A stretch of 8,029 bases of DNA from Thermoanaerobacterium sp. (lineage in GTDB: Bacteria; Bacillota; Thermoanaerobacteria; Thermoanaerobacterales; Thermoanaerobacteraceae): contig JASBVU010000072.1 in assembly GCA_029960905.1 (NCBI GenBank), positions 1 through 8,029 on the forward strand. The letters are read 5' to 3'. The position numbers and the translations under genes were made by a program. Position 1 is the stretch's first letter. Each line of letters opens with the position of its first letter. The notes under the pieces are model-generated. The model was given only the letters and a program-made list of their open reading frames with translations, searched no databases and was not told the DNA's origin. Below are positions 1 through 6,065 of this stretch, piece after piece.

Positions 1-625
1 TTGAAGAAGGCCCTAAAAGAGGCCACCAATCAGGCATGTTTATGGATGATGCACCACCTAATATGGCTGTCGTCGTTGATAAGGCAATAAAAGGTATAGG
101 CCAAAATTTCTGCATTGTATATCCACCTGCAACGTTGCCGTTTTTTAGCCTTACAAATACAGGTATGCTGTTTGCTGAACCATCAACGTATATGAGTATG
201 CTTTCCATCAGATGGAGAATGCCGACAATAGCCATAAGTCCAGATACATTTACGTTTGGATATCCAGTTATCAAGCTTACCAGCGATACAATCCCACCAG
301 CGTAAGAAAAACATATATACCTAGGATTTATCAGCATAAGCAGTATTGCAAGCGGAAATACGTATTCTATACCAATGTTATCTATTGTTATTCCTAAAAA
401 GACTATTATTATGCTTCCCAAAATGCCTATCAAAAAGCCATATATAGTAGAATCCAAAACCTGGTCTTTAAGCGATGCCTGCTCTTTTCACACCATATGT
501 CTTTCTATCTCTATATTTCTCTTGTACTGAAAGTAGATAAAGGCGACAACAAGCCACATAAAAGGATTTAAGATCATCAACGCAATAGACTTGATGATAA
601 GCCATATTAAATTAATATATATCAT
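1..625 (-). pseudogene. MinJ-like multi-spanning membrane protein, 5' part, interrupted by in-frame TGA (partial at window edge)
   Basis: Reading leftward, an ATG at 625 follows a good ribosome binding site (AAGGTG, 636-631) only 9 bases after the protease stop codon, so it is probably co-transcribed with the protease. The frame reads 45 codons (one hydrophobic segment, then a basic/acidic stretch ending ERHMV), meets TGA at 490-488, then stays open in the same frame for 162 codons to the window edge. The part after the stop still looks like protein: several hydrophobic segments (starting at STIYGFLIGIL, YVFPLAILLML and VSGLMAIVGIL) and a VAGGYTMQKFWPIPF stretch of the kind seen in Firmicute PDZ membrane proteins. 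Size and position match the family that includes Bacillus MinJ, which has N-terminal membrane segments and a C-terminal PDZ domain; the PDZ part would lie outside the window. The family call is inferred from topology and synteny. The TGA could be a real nonsense mutation, a strain polymorphism or a sequencing error; a single base change would restore the frame. Confidence 0.6.
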
Positions 626-634
626 ATAAACACC

Positions 635-1834
635 TTATTTGATCTCTGATTTTACTATGTCGTATGCTTTTATAAGCTGCGTATCACCTTTTAAATCTGG
701 TGTATCTGTCACGACATAGTTCTTTGGAAGCTCGACAACATAGTTTGGTTCAATGCCTTTCCCTTGAATGTTCACACCGCTTGGTGTGTAGTATCTTGCA
801 GATGTGTACTTAAGGGCAGTACCATCGCCAAAATCTATAACAGACTGCACCAAACCTTTGCCAAATGTCTTTGTACCCACAAGCACACCGACTTTTCTAT
901 CTTTTATTGCTCCTGACAATATTTCAGAAGCGCTGGCGCTTCCGCCGTTAACAAGAACAGCTATCGGTTTTTGTAATCCTGGCCCTTTTGCATATATTAC
1001 CTGATTATCTTTGCTTTGCCTGCCTTTAGTAGATACTATAAGCCCCTTTGGCAAAAGCTCATTAGCAATATTGACACACTGCTCTAATATACCGCCAGGA
1101 TTATCTCTCAAATCTATGATCAATCCTTTTAGTCCCTGTGATTTAAGGTTAATAAGTGCCTTTGTAAAATCAGCCGATGTGTTTTCATCAAACATCGTCA
1201 TCTTGATGTAGCCTATATTGCCTGACAGCATGGTGCTGCTTACTGTCTGCAGTTTAATTATCTCTCGCGTCAAAGTCTTATTAATAAGCTTATTGTCTCT
1301 CATTAAAACAAGCGAAACCTTCGTGCCTTGAGGACCTTTCATTAAAGAAACAGCTTTATCTAAATTATTTCCATTCACTTTAACATTGTCTACAGATACT
1401 ATTATGTCACCAGATTTTATCCCAGCTTTCTCTCCAGGCGTTCCTTTCATTGGCGAAACAACTACAATATGTCCATCTTTATCAACTGAAACTACTATCC
1501 CGACACCCGCATAAGAACCTGTCGTCTGTGTCGTAAAATCCTGATAGTCTTTTTTATCCATGTAAACTGTATATGGATCTCCAAGCGAACTGGCAAGACC
1601 CTTTATTGATCCATCTACAAGTTTAGATTGATCTATTTTATCGACATAATCATTTGTCAGTATGTTTTTAACTTGAAAAAGCTTGCTGTACTGTTTCATA
1701 AGGTCGTATTCTTCTCTCGGCACAATCACCGAACCGCCGTATGCAAGCGGCACAAGCCTTGTAAGGTAAAAAGTCATAATGCTGCTTATAAACACCAGTA
1801 AAACCGCACCAGCAACCATTCTTTTTTTATTCAT
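635..1834 (-). CDS. ctpA: S41 family carboxyl-terminal processing protease with PDZ domain
   Basis: Membrane-anchored serine protease of the CtpA/CtpB/Prc family, which cleaves or degrades envelope proteins from their C-terminus. Numbered from the Met at 1834 (399 residues): an N-terminal membrane anchor at about 6-25, a PDZ substrate-recognition domain at about 105-188 (with SYAGVGIVV and the GEKAGIKSGDIIVSVD core), and the S41 catalytic domain after it. The Ser/Lys catalytic pair is visible as S301 in GGSASASE and K326 in TKTFGKG, with Q330 as the usual third conserved residue, so the enzyme should be active. It lacks the C-terminal peptidoglycan-binding domain seen in some Bacillus paralogues. 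Start choice: an ATG at 1846 sits directly against the AAAGGA motif with no spacing, while the ATG at 1834 is 12 bases from it and begins a more typical MNKKRM anchor; I prefer 1834, with 1846 possible. The gene lies downstream of the ftsEX/M23 genes beyond a terminator and upstream of the MinJ-like gene. The symbol is generic; in Bacillus the ftsEX-linked member is called ctpB. Confidence 0.93.
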   Translation of the reverse strand: MNKKRMVAGAVLLVFISSIMTFYLTRLVPLAYGGSVIVPREEYDLMKQYSKLFQVKNILTNDYVDKIDQSKLVDGSIKGLASSLGDPYTVYMDKKDYQDFTTQTTGSYAGVGIVVSVDKDGHIVVVSPMKGTPGEKAGIKSGDIIVSVDNVKVNGNNLDKAVSLMKGPQGTKVSLVLMRDNKLINKTLTREIIKLQTVSSTMLSGNIGYIKMTMFDENTSADFTKALINLKSQGLKGLIIDLRDNPGGILEQCVNIANELLPKGLIVSTKGRQSKDNQVIYAKGPGLQKPIAVLVNGGSASASEILSGAIKDRKVGVLVGTKTFGKGLVQSVIDFGDGTALKYTSARYYTPSGVNIQGKGIEPNYVVELPKNYVVTDTPDLKGDTQLIKAYDIVKSEIK

Positions 1835-1899
1835 ATATTTATCCATTCCTTTCTCTAAGCCAAAATATTAAACTGCCAAATACCAAAACAGTTCTCTAA

Positions 1900-1928
1900 A
1901 TTATATGATGTTACATCTTATTATACAA
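1900..1928 (-). promoter_or_regulatory. Candidate sigma-A promoter for the S41 protease gene
   Basis: On the minus strand TTGTAT (1928-1923) is followed after 17 bases by a perfect TATAAT (1905-1900). It lies just downstream of the M23-gene terminator and about 65 bases upstream of the protease start, which is where a promoter is needed if that terminator works. The -10 is ideal but the -35 matches the consensus at only three of six positions. A second TATAAT at 1925-1920 lacks a good -35. Confidence 0.5.
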
Positions 1929-1940
1929 TAATATGGTGAC

Positions 1941-1971
1941 AAAAAAAATAGACCGGTTATTTTAACCAGTC
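1941..1971 (-). terminator. Intrinsic terminator overlapping the stop codon of the M23 peptidase gene
   Basis: On the minus strand GACTGGTTA (1971-1963), a three-base AAA loop, and TAACCGGTC (1959-1951) form a 9-bp stem with one G-U pair, followed by TA and eight T residues (1948-1941). The TAA stop of the M23 gene (1959-1957) is inside the 3' arm of the stem. This probably ends the regulator-ftsE-ftsX-M23 transcript. Confidence 0.78.
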
Positions 1972-3096
1972 CATAGGATTTACAGGCACTCCATTTTTTC
2001 TTACTTCAAAATGACAATGAGGTCCTGTCGATAATCCTGTACTGCCAGCTTTTGCTATCTGTTGGCCTCTTTTCACTGTTTCACCGACTGTAACCAAAAG
2101 CTCAGAGTTATGACCATATAGAGTAGTTATACCACCACCATGATCGATTATAACTGCGTTTCCGTATCCACCGTAGTATCCTGCATATATGACTTTTCCA
2201 TCTGCAGCGGCAACTATAGCAGCTCCGTATGATGCAGCTATATCAATACCTGTATGCATTATATATTCATGCAAAATAGGATGATATCTTGTGCCAAATG
2301 GCGATGTTATTGTTGAACTGCTGGGAACAGGCCATCCAAGTTTTCCGCCTGTATAAACTGTGTTAGACGACTGCAATTTGGCTATGGTGCTCTCCAATTG
2401 CTTTGACTGTTCTAAAAGAGCCTTTTCTTGCTCTTCATATAGTTCTTGCTGTCTCTCAAGATCTCTCATGAATCCTTCCCGAGACGACAAGGCAACTTGA
2501 ATATCCCTTTTTCTGGCTTCAACTTGATTCTTGTAGTTTTCTGCATCCTGTTTTGCGACAGCTAACTGCTTCGTTTTTTCCTCAACAGTCTTTCTTTGTT
2601 CTTGATAGGAATTTAGAAGATTGACATCAAATCCAACAAGCCTTTCCACTAAATCAAGCCTTGTTACAAAGTCAGCAAAGCTTTTTGCGCTTAAAAGCAC
2701 ATCAAGATAGCCTGTCTCTCCACCGCTTATGTACATTGCCCTAACTCTTTCTTTCAATACATCCCTTTGACTTTCTTCCGTTTTTTTAGCCGTATCAAGC
2801 TCTTGCTGTACTTTATTTAATTTAGCTATCGCATCGTTTAATTTCGCTTCTGCATCGTTAAGCTGTTTTGTAGTATCGTTCAATTTCATATCAAGGTCTT
2901 GTATTTCTTTTTGTATATCCTGCTTTTGACTTGCAATCTGGTTCTGCTTAGCCTTGTTTTGATTTATAGCGCTTTGAACATTGTTTAATTTGTTTTTTGC
3001 ATCTTGCAGTTGGTCAGCTCTAGGAAATGAAGTCGTCAGAAGCGTTATTGAAACTAAAAACACAAAAATTATCTTCCTACATTTTCCTTCCTTCAA
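1957..3096 (-). CDS. Secreted coiled-coil M23 (LytM-domain) peptidase, EnvC-like, probable FtsEX partner
   Basis: A 379-residue exported murein endopeptidase. Residues 1-27 are a signal peptide (basic start, hydrophobic 9-22, plausible cleavage after the A of FPRA). Residues about 30-115 and 165-245 are long Gln/Lys/Glu-rich coiled coils. Between them, 111-155 holds the RVRAMYISG / YLDVLLSAKSFADF segment typical of FtsX-interacting coiled-coil hydrolase regulators and hydrolases. The LytM/M23 domain is at about 255-379. Zinc ligands H281 and D285 (HTGID) and H362, with catalytic H329 (YGH) and H360 (PHCH), are all present, so unlike Escherichia coli EnvC it should be catalytically active. The start is a TTG at 3096, 6 bases from AGGAGGT (3109-3103); that site overlaps the ftsX TGA, indicating translational coupling to ftsX. 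The nearby ATG at 3083 is out of frame and followed at once by TAG. Position directly after ftsEX strongly suggests that FtsEX ATP cycling controls its activity at the septum or sidewall; that link is inferred from the family. Confidence 0.93.
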   Translation of the reverse strand: MKEGKCRKIIFVFLVSITLLTTSFPRADQLQDAKNKLNNVQSAINQNKAKQNQIASQKQDIQKEIQDLDMKLNDTTKQLNDAEAKLNDAIAKLNKVQQELDTAKKTEESQRDVLKERVRAMYISGGETGYLDVLLSAKSFADFVTRLDLVERLVGFDVNLLNSYQEQRKTVEEKTKQLAVAKQDAENYKNQVEARKRDIQVALSSREGFMRDLERQQELYEEQEKALLEQSKQLESTIAKLQSSNTVYTGGKLGWPVPSSSTITSPFGTRYHPILHEYIMHTGIDIAASYGAAIVAAADGKVIYAGYYGGYGNAVIIDHGGGITTLYGHNSELLVTVGETVKRGQQIAKAGSTGLSTGPHCHFEVRKNGVPVNPMDWLK

Positions 3097-3108
3097 TAAT
3101 ATACCTCC

Positions 3109-3996
3109 TCAGACATTTAAAAATCTCTTTATAGATATGCCACTGCCAAGGGCGCCTATTAAAGAGCCAATCGCCAAAAAGTACACAAGTGATTGCCTTA
3201 TCACGACACCAGCAGGAAGAAGCGTAAATATAATCAGTTTGTTGTTTACTAGGTCTGAAGCATATCCATATATAAAGCCTAAAATCCCTATAGCCAGCAC
3301 TGAACCGACAAGCCCTAATACAATACCCTCTACAAGGAATGGCCATCTAATAAACCAATCTGTAGCACCTATATATTTCATGATGTTAATCTCCCTGCGT
3401 CTGGAAAACACACCCAGTTTAATTGTGTTTGAAATTATTACAACTGAAATTATAAAGAGAATAAGTATGACAAAGAGGCCAACTATTCTTATTATCTTTA
3501 TAATTCCCAGCAGTTTATCTACCACATCTTGTCCATAGCTTACCTGCGTTACACCATCAATCTTTTTTATCTCTTCTGACACTTGCTTCATCATGTTTGC
3601 ATCTGTCACTTTGACTATAAACGATTGAGGCATCGGATTGTCATTTTCCAAACCATTTACTAAGTAGCTTTTGTCTCCCAACTGCTTTTTAAAATTGTTA
3701 AGAGCATCTTTTTTAGACTCAAATGTTATAGATTTGACACCACTTATTGCCTTTATCTCTTCACCAACTTTTGTAACCTTAGACATATCGTAATTATCGT
3801 TTATGAATGCTTTAAGCTCCAATTGCGATTCAACTTGATTCGCCATAGAATCGACGTTAAGTATGATTATCAAAAACAGTCCTAATATTAACAGTGCCGC
3901 CGTAACAGAAGTAATAGATGCAACTGTCATCGCTCTGTTTCTTCTGACATTTGTAAGACCTTCTCTTATGTAATATGCTGCAGTATTAAGCCTCAT
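3109..3996 (-). CDS. ftsX: Cell division permease-like protein FtsX
   Basis: Membrane subunit of FtsEX, which passes ATP-driven conformational change from FtsE to an extracellular peptidoglycan hydrolase or its activator. Numbered from the Met at 3996 (295 residues, normal for the family): cytoplasmic N-terminus with YYIREGLTNVRRN, TM1 at about 24-48, an extracellular domain at about 49-160, TM2 at about 170-191, the cytoplasmic FtsX signature RRREINIMKYIGAT followed by FIRWPF..EG at about 199-224, TM3 at about 222-243 and TM4 at about 267-287, with a short KRFLNV tail. Start choice: a GTG at 4008 is also in frame, but the only upstream purine run (GAGGGG) abuts it, whereas it is 11 bases from the ATG at 3996. 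From 3996 the gene overlaps the end of ftsE by 11 bases, the usual coupled ftsE-ftsX arrangement. The stop codon overlaps the ribosome binding site of the M23 peptidase gene. Confidence 0.95.
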   Translation of the reverse strand: MRLNTAAYYIREGLTNVRRNRAMTVASITSVTAALLILGLFLIIILNVDSMANQVESQLELKAFINDNYDMSKVTKVGEEIKAISGVKSITFESKKDALNNFKKQLGDKSYLVNGLENDNPMPQSFIVKVTDANMMKQVSEEIKKIDGVTQVSYGQDVVDKLLGIIKIIRIVGLFVILILFIISVVIISNTIKLGVFSRRREINIMKYIGATDWFIRWPFLVEGIVLGLVGSVLAIGILGFIYGYASDLVNNKLIIFTLLPAGVVIRQSLVYFLAIGSLIGALGSGISIKRFLNV

Positions 3997-4672
3997 ATCC
4001 GTAAACACCCCTCATCTCATCTCTTACTATATTTCCCTTTTCAAGAGCAATGACTCTTTTCTTCATTGAATCAACAATATCTTTTGCATGTGTAGACATT
4101 ATTACGGTTGTTCCTCTTTTATTGATTTCAGACAGCAATTTTACTATTTCCCATGACGTATCAGGATCCAAATTCCCTGTCGGCTCATCAGCCACAAGAA
4201 TCGAAGGCTCGTTTACAATTGCTCTTGCAATGGACACTCTCTGCTGTTCACCACCGGATAGTTGCTGCGGATATGAATTAGCTCTATCGCTTAATCCAAC
4301 TAAAGACAAAACCATCGGAACCCTTCTTCTTATATACTTCGGCTCAGCTTCCACAATCTGCAGTGCAAATGCAATATTCTCATACACTGTTTTATTCGGC
4401 AAAAGTTTAAAATCCTGAAATACTACGCCGATATTTCTTCTTAAATATGGAACTTCTTTTCTTTTCAATTTCGTTATGTCTTTTTTGTCTACAAAGATAC
4501 TTCCTGTAGTAGGAATTTCTTCTCTCAATAGAAGCTTTAATATTGTGGACTTCCCAGCGCCACTTGGCCCCACCAAAAAGACAAACTCGCCGCTATCAAT
4601 CGTAAAATTGATATTTGAAACAGCAATAATGTCATTTTTGTACTTCTTTGAAACCCCAACAAATTTAATCAT
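3986..4672 (-). CDS. ftsE: Cell division ATP-binding protein FtsE
   Basis: Cytoplasmic ABC-type ATPase that works with FtsX. Numbered from the Met at 4672 (228 residues, the usual FtsE length): Walker A GPSGAGKST at 35-43, Q-loop Q86 in VFQDFKLLP, ABC signature LSGGEQQR at 138-145, Walker B ILVADEP at 158-164 with TGNLD following, and switch histidine H195 in STHA. All nucleotide-binding elements are intact, and the FKLLPNKTVYENIAFAL stretch is characteristic of FtsE rather than of other MacB-like ATPases. An in-frame ATG at 4684 is also possible, but AAAGGA abuts it with no spacing; the ATG at 4672 matches where FtsE proteins normally begin (MIKFVGVSKKY). The gene begins 32 bases after the upstream regulator's stop with no terminator between, so the two are probably co-transcribed. 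Confidence 0.96.
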   Translation of the reverse strand: MIKFVGVSKKYKNDIIAVSNINFTIDSGEFVFLVGPSGAGKSTILKLLLREEIPTTGSIFVDKKDITKLKRKEVPYLRRNIGVVFQDFKLLPNKTVYENIAFALQIVEAEPKYIRRRVPMVLSLVGLSDRANSYPQQLSGGEQQRVSIARAIVNEPSILVADEPTGNLDPDTSWEIVKLLSEINKRGTTVIMSTHAKDIVDSMKKRVIALEKGNIVRDEMRGVYGYEA

Positions 4673-4704
4673 TTCCTGCAACATTCCTTTCGAAATTGTT
4701 TTTA

Positions 4705-5754
4705 CTATGGCAAAAATTTCGCAAATGTCATTAAAACTTTAAGTAATACAGCATCATTAAACTGTTTAGGATCAAATCCTGTTAATTTATGTATTTTATC
4801 TAATCTATATACTAAAGTGTTCCTATGGATATACAAATCTCTGGATGTTTCGCTCAAATTTAAACTGTTCCTGAAAAATGCGTTAAGTGTCGTAACAAGT
4901 TCATCATCATTGAAATAATCTAAATTGCCATCTGTAAAAGTCATAAGGAATCTCTTAATATCACCGTCAGAAAGCCTCAACAGTAATTCTTCTAAAGCAT
5001 AGCTTCTGTAAAAGTAAATTCCCTTCTCGTTGTTGTCTATTTTTTTACCAAATTTCAATGCTGTAGACGCTTCATCATAGCCCTTGCTTATCTCTTTAAA
5101 ATTGTAGGCTCTATTTGAAACGCCCATATCTATCCTAATATATATTTCGGATTCGATAGTATCCTTTAAAGTTTTTGCAGCCATATCAATATCCGTTAAA
5201 GCTGTTTCTAAAAGCAAAACGGCAAACCTGTTTTCACTTAGGATAATAGTCTGATAACTGTTCTTTTCAAATATGTGACCTACTATCTTATGGGCATCAT
5301 AAATCTGCTCACTGGATTCGATTATTATAACCCTATAAAGTTCTTTTTCCTCAATTTTAAATTTTTGAAAGTAATACTCCATCTCATCATCTTTTAGATC
5401 GCCTGAAAGAAGCTTTAGCAACAAATCTTCTTTCGACAACTGATTTGCCATGTGTTCAAAACTTAATGATAACAACATGACAATGTTTCTCGCCTTCTCA
5501 CCAGTATCTTTAACAGCAACAGTCAAAAAACGCCATCCATTTACAAATATATTGTAGAAAGTCATGGATTGACATTCGTATACATCTTTTTTATCTATAA
5601 ATTCTCTGTTTACGACAAAAATTCCTTCTTTTTTTAATGAATTTTCTTCGCCTGAAAAAATCAATTTGCCATCTTTATCGATGAGATATATTGGAACATC
5701 TACATATCTTTGAAAATCTCTAACAGCTTTTTTAATATTATCGTAAATACTCAT
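4705..5754 (-). CDS. PucR/CdaR-family transcriptional regulator
   Basis: A 349-residue regulator of the CdaR (sugar-diacid regulator)/PucR superfamily. Residues about 1-100 form a PAS/GAF-like N-terminal region (YVDVPIYLIDKDGKLIFSG, then YNIFVNGWRFLTVAVKD), a possible ligand sensor. Residues about 135-250 match the degenerate GGDEF-like middle domain of CdaR proteins, including DMGVSNRAYNFKEISKGYDEA. Residues about 285-342 are the C-terminal PucR-type helix-turn-helix, with LNLSETSRDLYIHRNTLVYR and a LDKIHKLTGFDP tail. There is no GGEEF or GGDEF catalytic motif, so cyclic-di-GMP synthesis is not expected. Start choice: the ATG at 5754 is preceded by AAGGTGG (5767-5761) at 6 bases. The frame stays open to an ATG at 5907, but that extension is AT-rich, lacks a ribosome binding site and crosses the likely promoters. 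The gene heads the ftsEX cluster and is divergent to glutamate synthase; its effector and targets cannot be read from the sequence. Confidence 0.88.
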   Translation of the reverse strand: MSIYDNIKKAVRDFQRYVDVPIYLIDKDGKLIFSGEENSLKKEGIFVVNREFIDKKDVYECQSMTFYNIFVNGWRFLTVAVKDTGEKARNIVMLLSLSFEHMANQLSKEDLLLKLLSGDLKDDEMEYYFQKFKIEEKELYRVIIIESSEQIYDAHKIVGHIFEKNSYQTIILSENRFAVLLLETALTDIDMAAKTLKDTIESEIYIRIDMGVSNRAYNFKEISKGYDEASTALKFGKKIDNNEKGIYFYRSYALEELLLRLSDGDIKRFLMTFTDGNLDYFNDDELVTTLNAFFRNSLNLSETSRDLYIHRNTLVYRLDKIHKLTGFDPKQFNDAVLLKVLMTFAKFLP

Positions 5755-5785
5755 ACAATACCACCTTAATATAAAGTATATAATA

Positions 5786-5848
5786 ATTATACAATATTTT
5801 GTAGTAGAAAAAATAGGTATTGTAGAATTTAACAAAATTTTGCCGCAA
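5786..5848 (-). promoter_or_regulatory. Candidate promoters for the regulator-ftsEX operon
   Basis: Two weak possibilities on the minus strand. One is a perfect TATAAT at 5791-5786, about 31 bases before the regulator start, but with only a T-rich run where the -35 should be. The other is TTGCGG (5848-5843) followed after 18 bases by TACAAT (5824-5819). The region is so AT-rich that chance matches are likely. Confidence 0.35.
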
Positions 5849-5908
5849 AATGTCATAAATGTTTTTTGCAAAACAACTTTATGAATTTCTACATTTTTGT
5901 ATTGCAAT
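5837..5908. repeat. Three TTGC/GCAA dyads between the divergent genes (candidate operators)
   Basis: A perfect 15-bp palindrome ATTTTGCCGCAAAAT (5837-5851), the palindrome TTTTGCAAAA (5864-5873) and ATTGCAAT (5901-5908) share a TTGC/GCAA core. The first overlaps a candidate leftward -35 and the third contains the rightward -35 (TTGCAA). They could bind a dimeric regulator acting on both transcripts. The cores are short and the background is AT-rich, so the assignment is tentative. Confidence 0.35.
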
Positions 5909-5929
5909 TTTCAAAAAATGTAATATAAT
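5902..5929 (+). promoter_or_regulatory. Promoter for the glutamate synthase genes
   Basis: TTGCAA (5902-5907) and a perfect TATAAT (5924-5929) are separated by 16 bases, with T- and A-rich sequence just upstream. This predicts a transcript start near 5936 and an untranslated leader of about 130 nt before the ATG at 6066. Confidence 0.65.
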
Positions 5930-5930
5930 A

Positions 5931-5949
5931 TTGATAACACTCTTATCAA
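5931..5949. promoter_or_regulatory. Palindromic operator candidate at the predicted transcription start
   Basis: TTGATAA (5931-5937), CACTC, then TTATCAA (5943-5949) is a perfect 7+7 bp inverted repeat one base after the -10 hexamer and across the expected +1. A repressor bound here would block the promoter. The half-sites recall Fnr (TTGAT..ATCAA) and Rex (TTGTTAA..TTAACAA) sites, but the 5-base spacer and the bases do not match either, so no regulator is assigned. Confidence 0.5.
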
Positions 5950-6065
5950 GCTAAAAATTTGGCTTCAAACGGTTTACTGTAAGAATATGCTGCAGTAAAC
6001 TTTTTCTAAAAATTGCAGTTTACAAAAAAAATATTGCACATAAAAAATTTTAAGGGGGTTATAAA
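5936..6065 (+). promoter_or_regulatory. Structured 5' leader of the glutamate synthase transcript
   Basis: The stretch between the predicted transcript start and the first gene contains several potential RNA hairpins: AAGCTAAA/TTTGGCTT (5948-5965, 7-8 bp with one G-U pair); a hairpin with a T-run at 5972-6005; and a competing pairing of GTAAAC (5995-6000) with GTTTAC (6018-6023). It ends with a strong ribosome binding site AAGGGGG (6052-6058), 7 bases before the ATG. I see no T-box motif and no known riboswitch. No leader peptide of useful length is present; the only ATG in the hairpin loop (5987) reads three codons and stops. Confidence 0.45.
5972..6005 (+). terminator. Possible attenuator hairpin in the glutamate synthase leader
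   Basis: GTTTACTGTA (5972-5981) pairs with TGCAGTAAAC (5991-6000) over 10 bp with one G-U pair and a 9-base loop, followed directly by five T residues (6001-6005). This has the layout of an intrinsic terminator ahead of the coding region. The stem is AT-rich and the T-run short, so it may be a weak or regulated terminator, or instead a DNA operator. Confidence 0.4.

Noticed and set aside
36..397. Plus-strand open frames of 89 and 61 codons
   Set aside because: They lie antisense to the MinJ-like gene, have no ribosome binding site and encode no recognisable protein; shadows of the minus-strand coding sequence.
488..490. Selenocysteine reading of the TGA in the MinJ-like gene
   Set aside because: The site is a non-catalytic charged linker, and I see no convincing SECIS-type hairpin immediately downstream; a nonsense change or sequencing error is simpler.
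3077..3346. Minus-strand 89-codon frame across the ftsX/M23 junction
   Set aside because: Out of frame with both neighbours, which are clearly coding; Arg/Cys-rich shadow translation.
2981..3538. Plus-strand open frame of 185 codons opposite ftsX and the M23 gene start
   Set aside because: Entirely antisense to well-supported ftsX, low-complexity Ile/Ser/Thr-rich composition, no start signals.
5755..5907. N-terminal extension of the regulator to an ATG at 5907 (51 extra residues)
   Set aside because: The extension is AT-rich, has no ribosome binding site, overlaps candidate promoters and does not look like the family. AAGGTGG 6 bases before the ATG at 5754 decides the start.
5936..6065. T-box or known amino-acid riboswitch in the glutamate synthase leader
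   Set aside because: No AGGGTGGNACCGCG T-box sequence and no recognisable riboswitch core; only simple hairpins are visible.
5755..6065. GlnR/TnrA binding site in the intergenic region
   Set aside because: I looked for TGTNA-N7-TNACA by eye and found only partial matches with wrong spacing.
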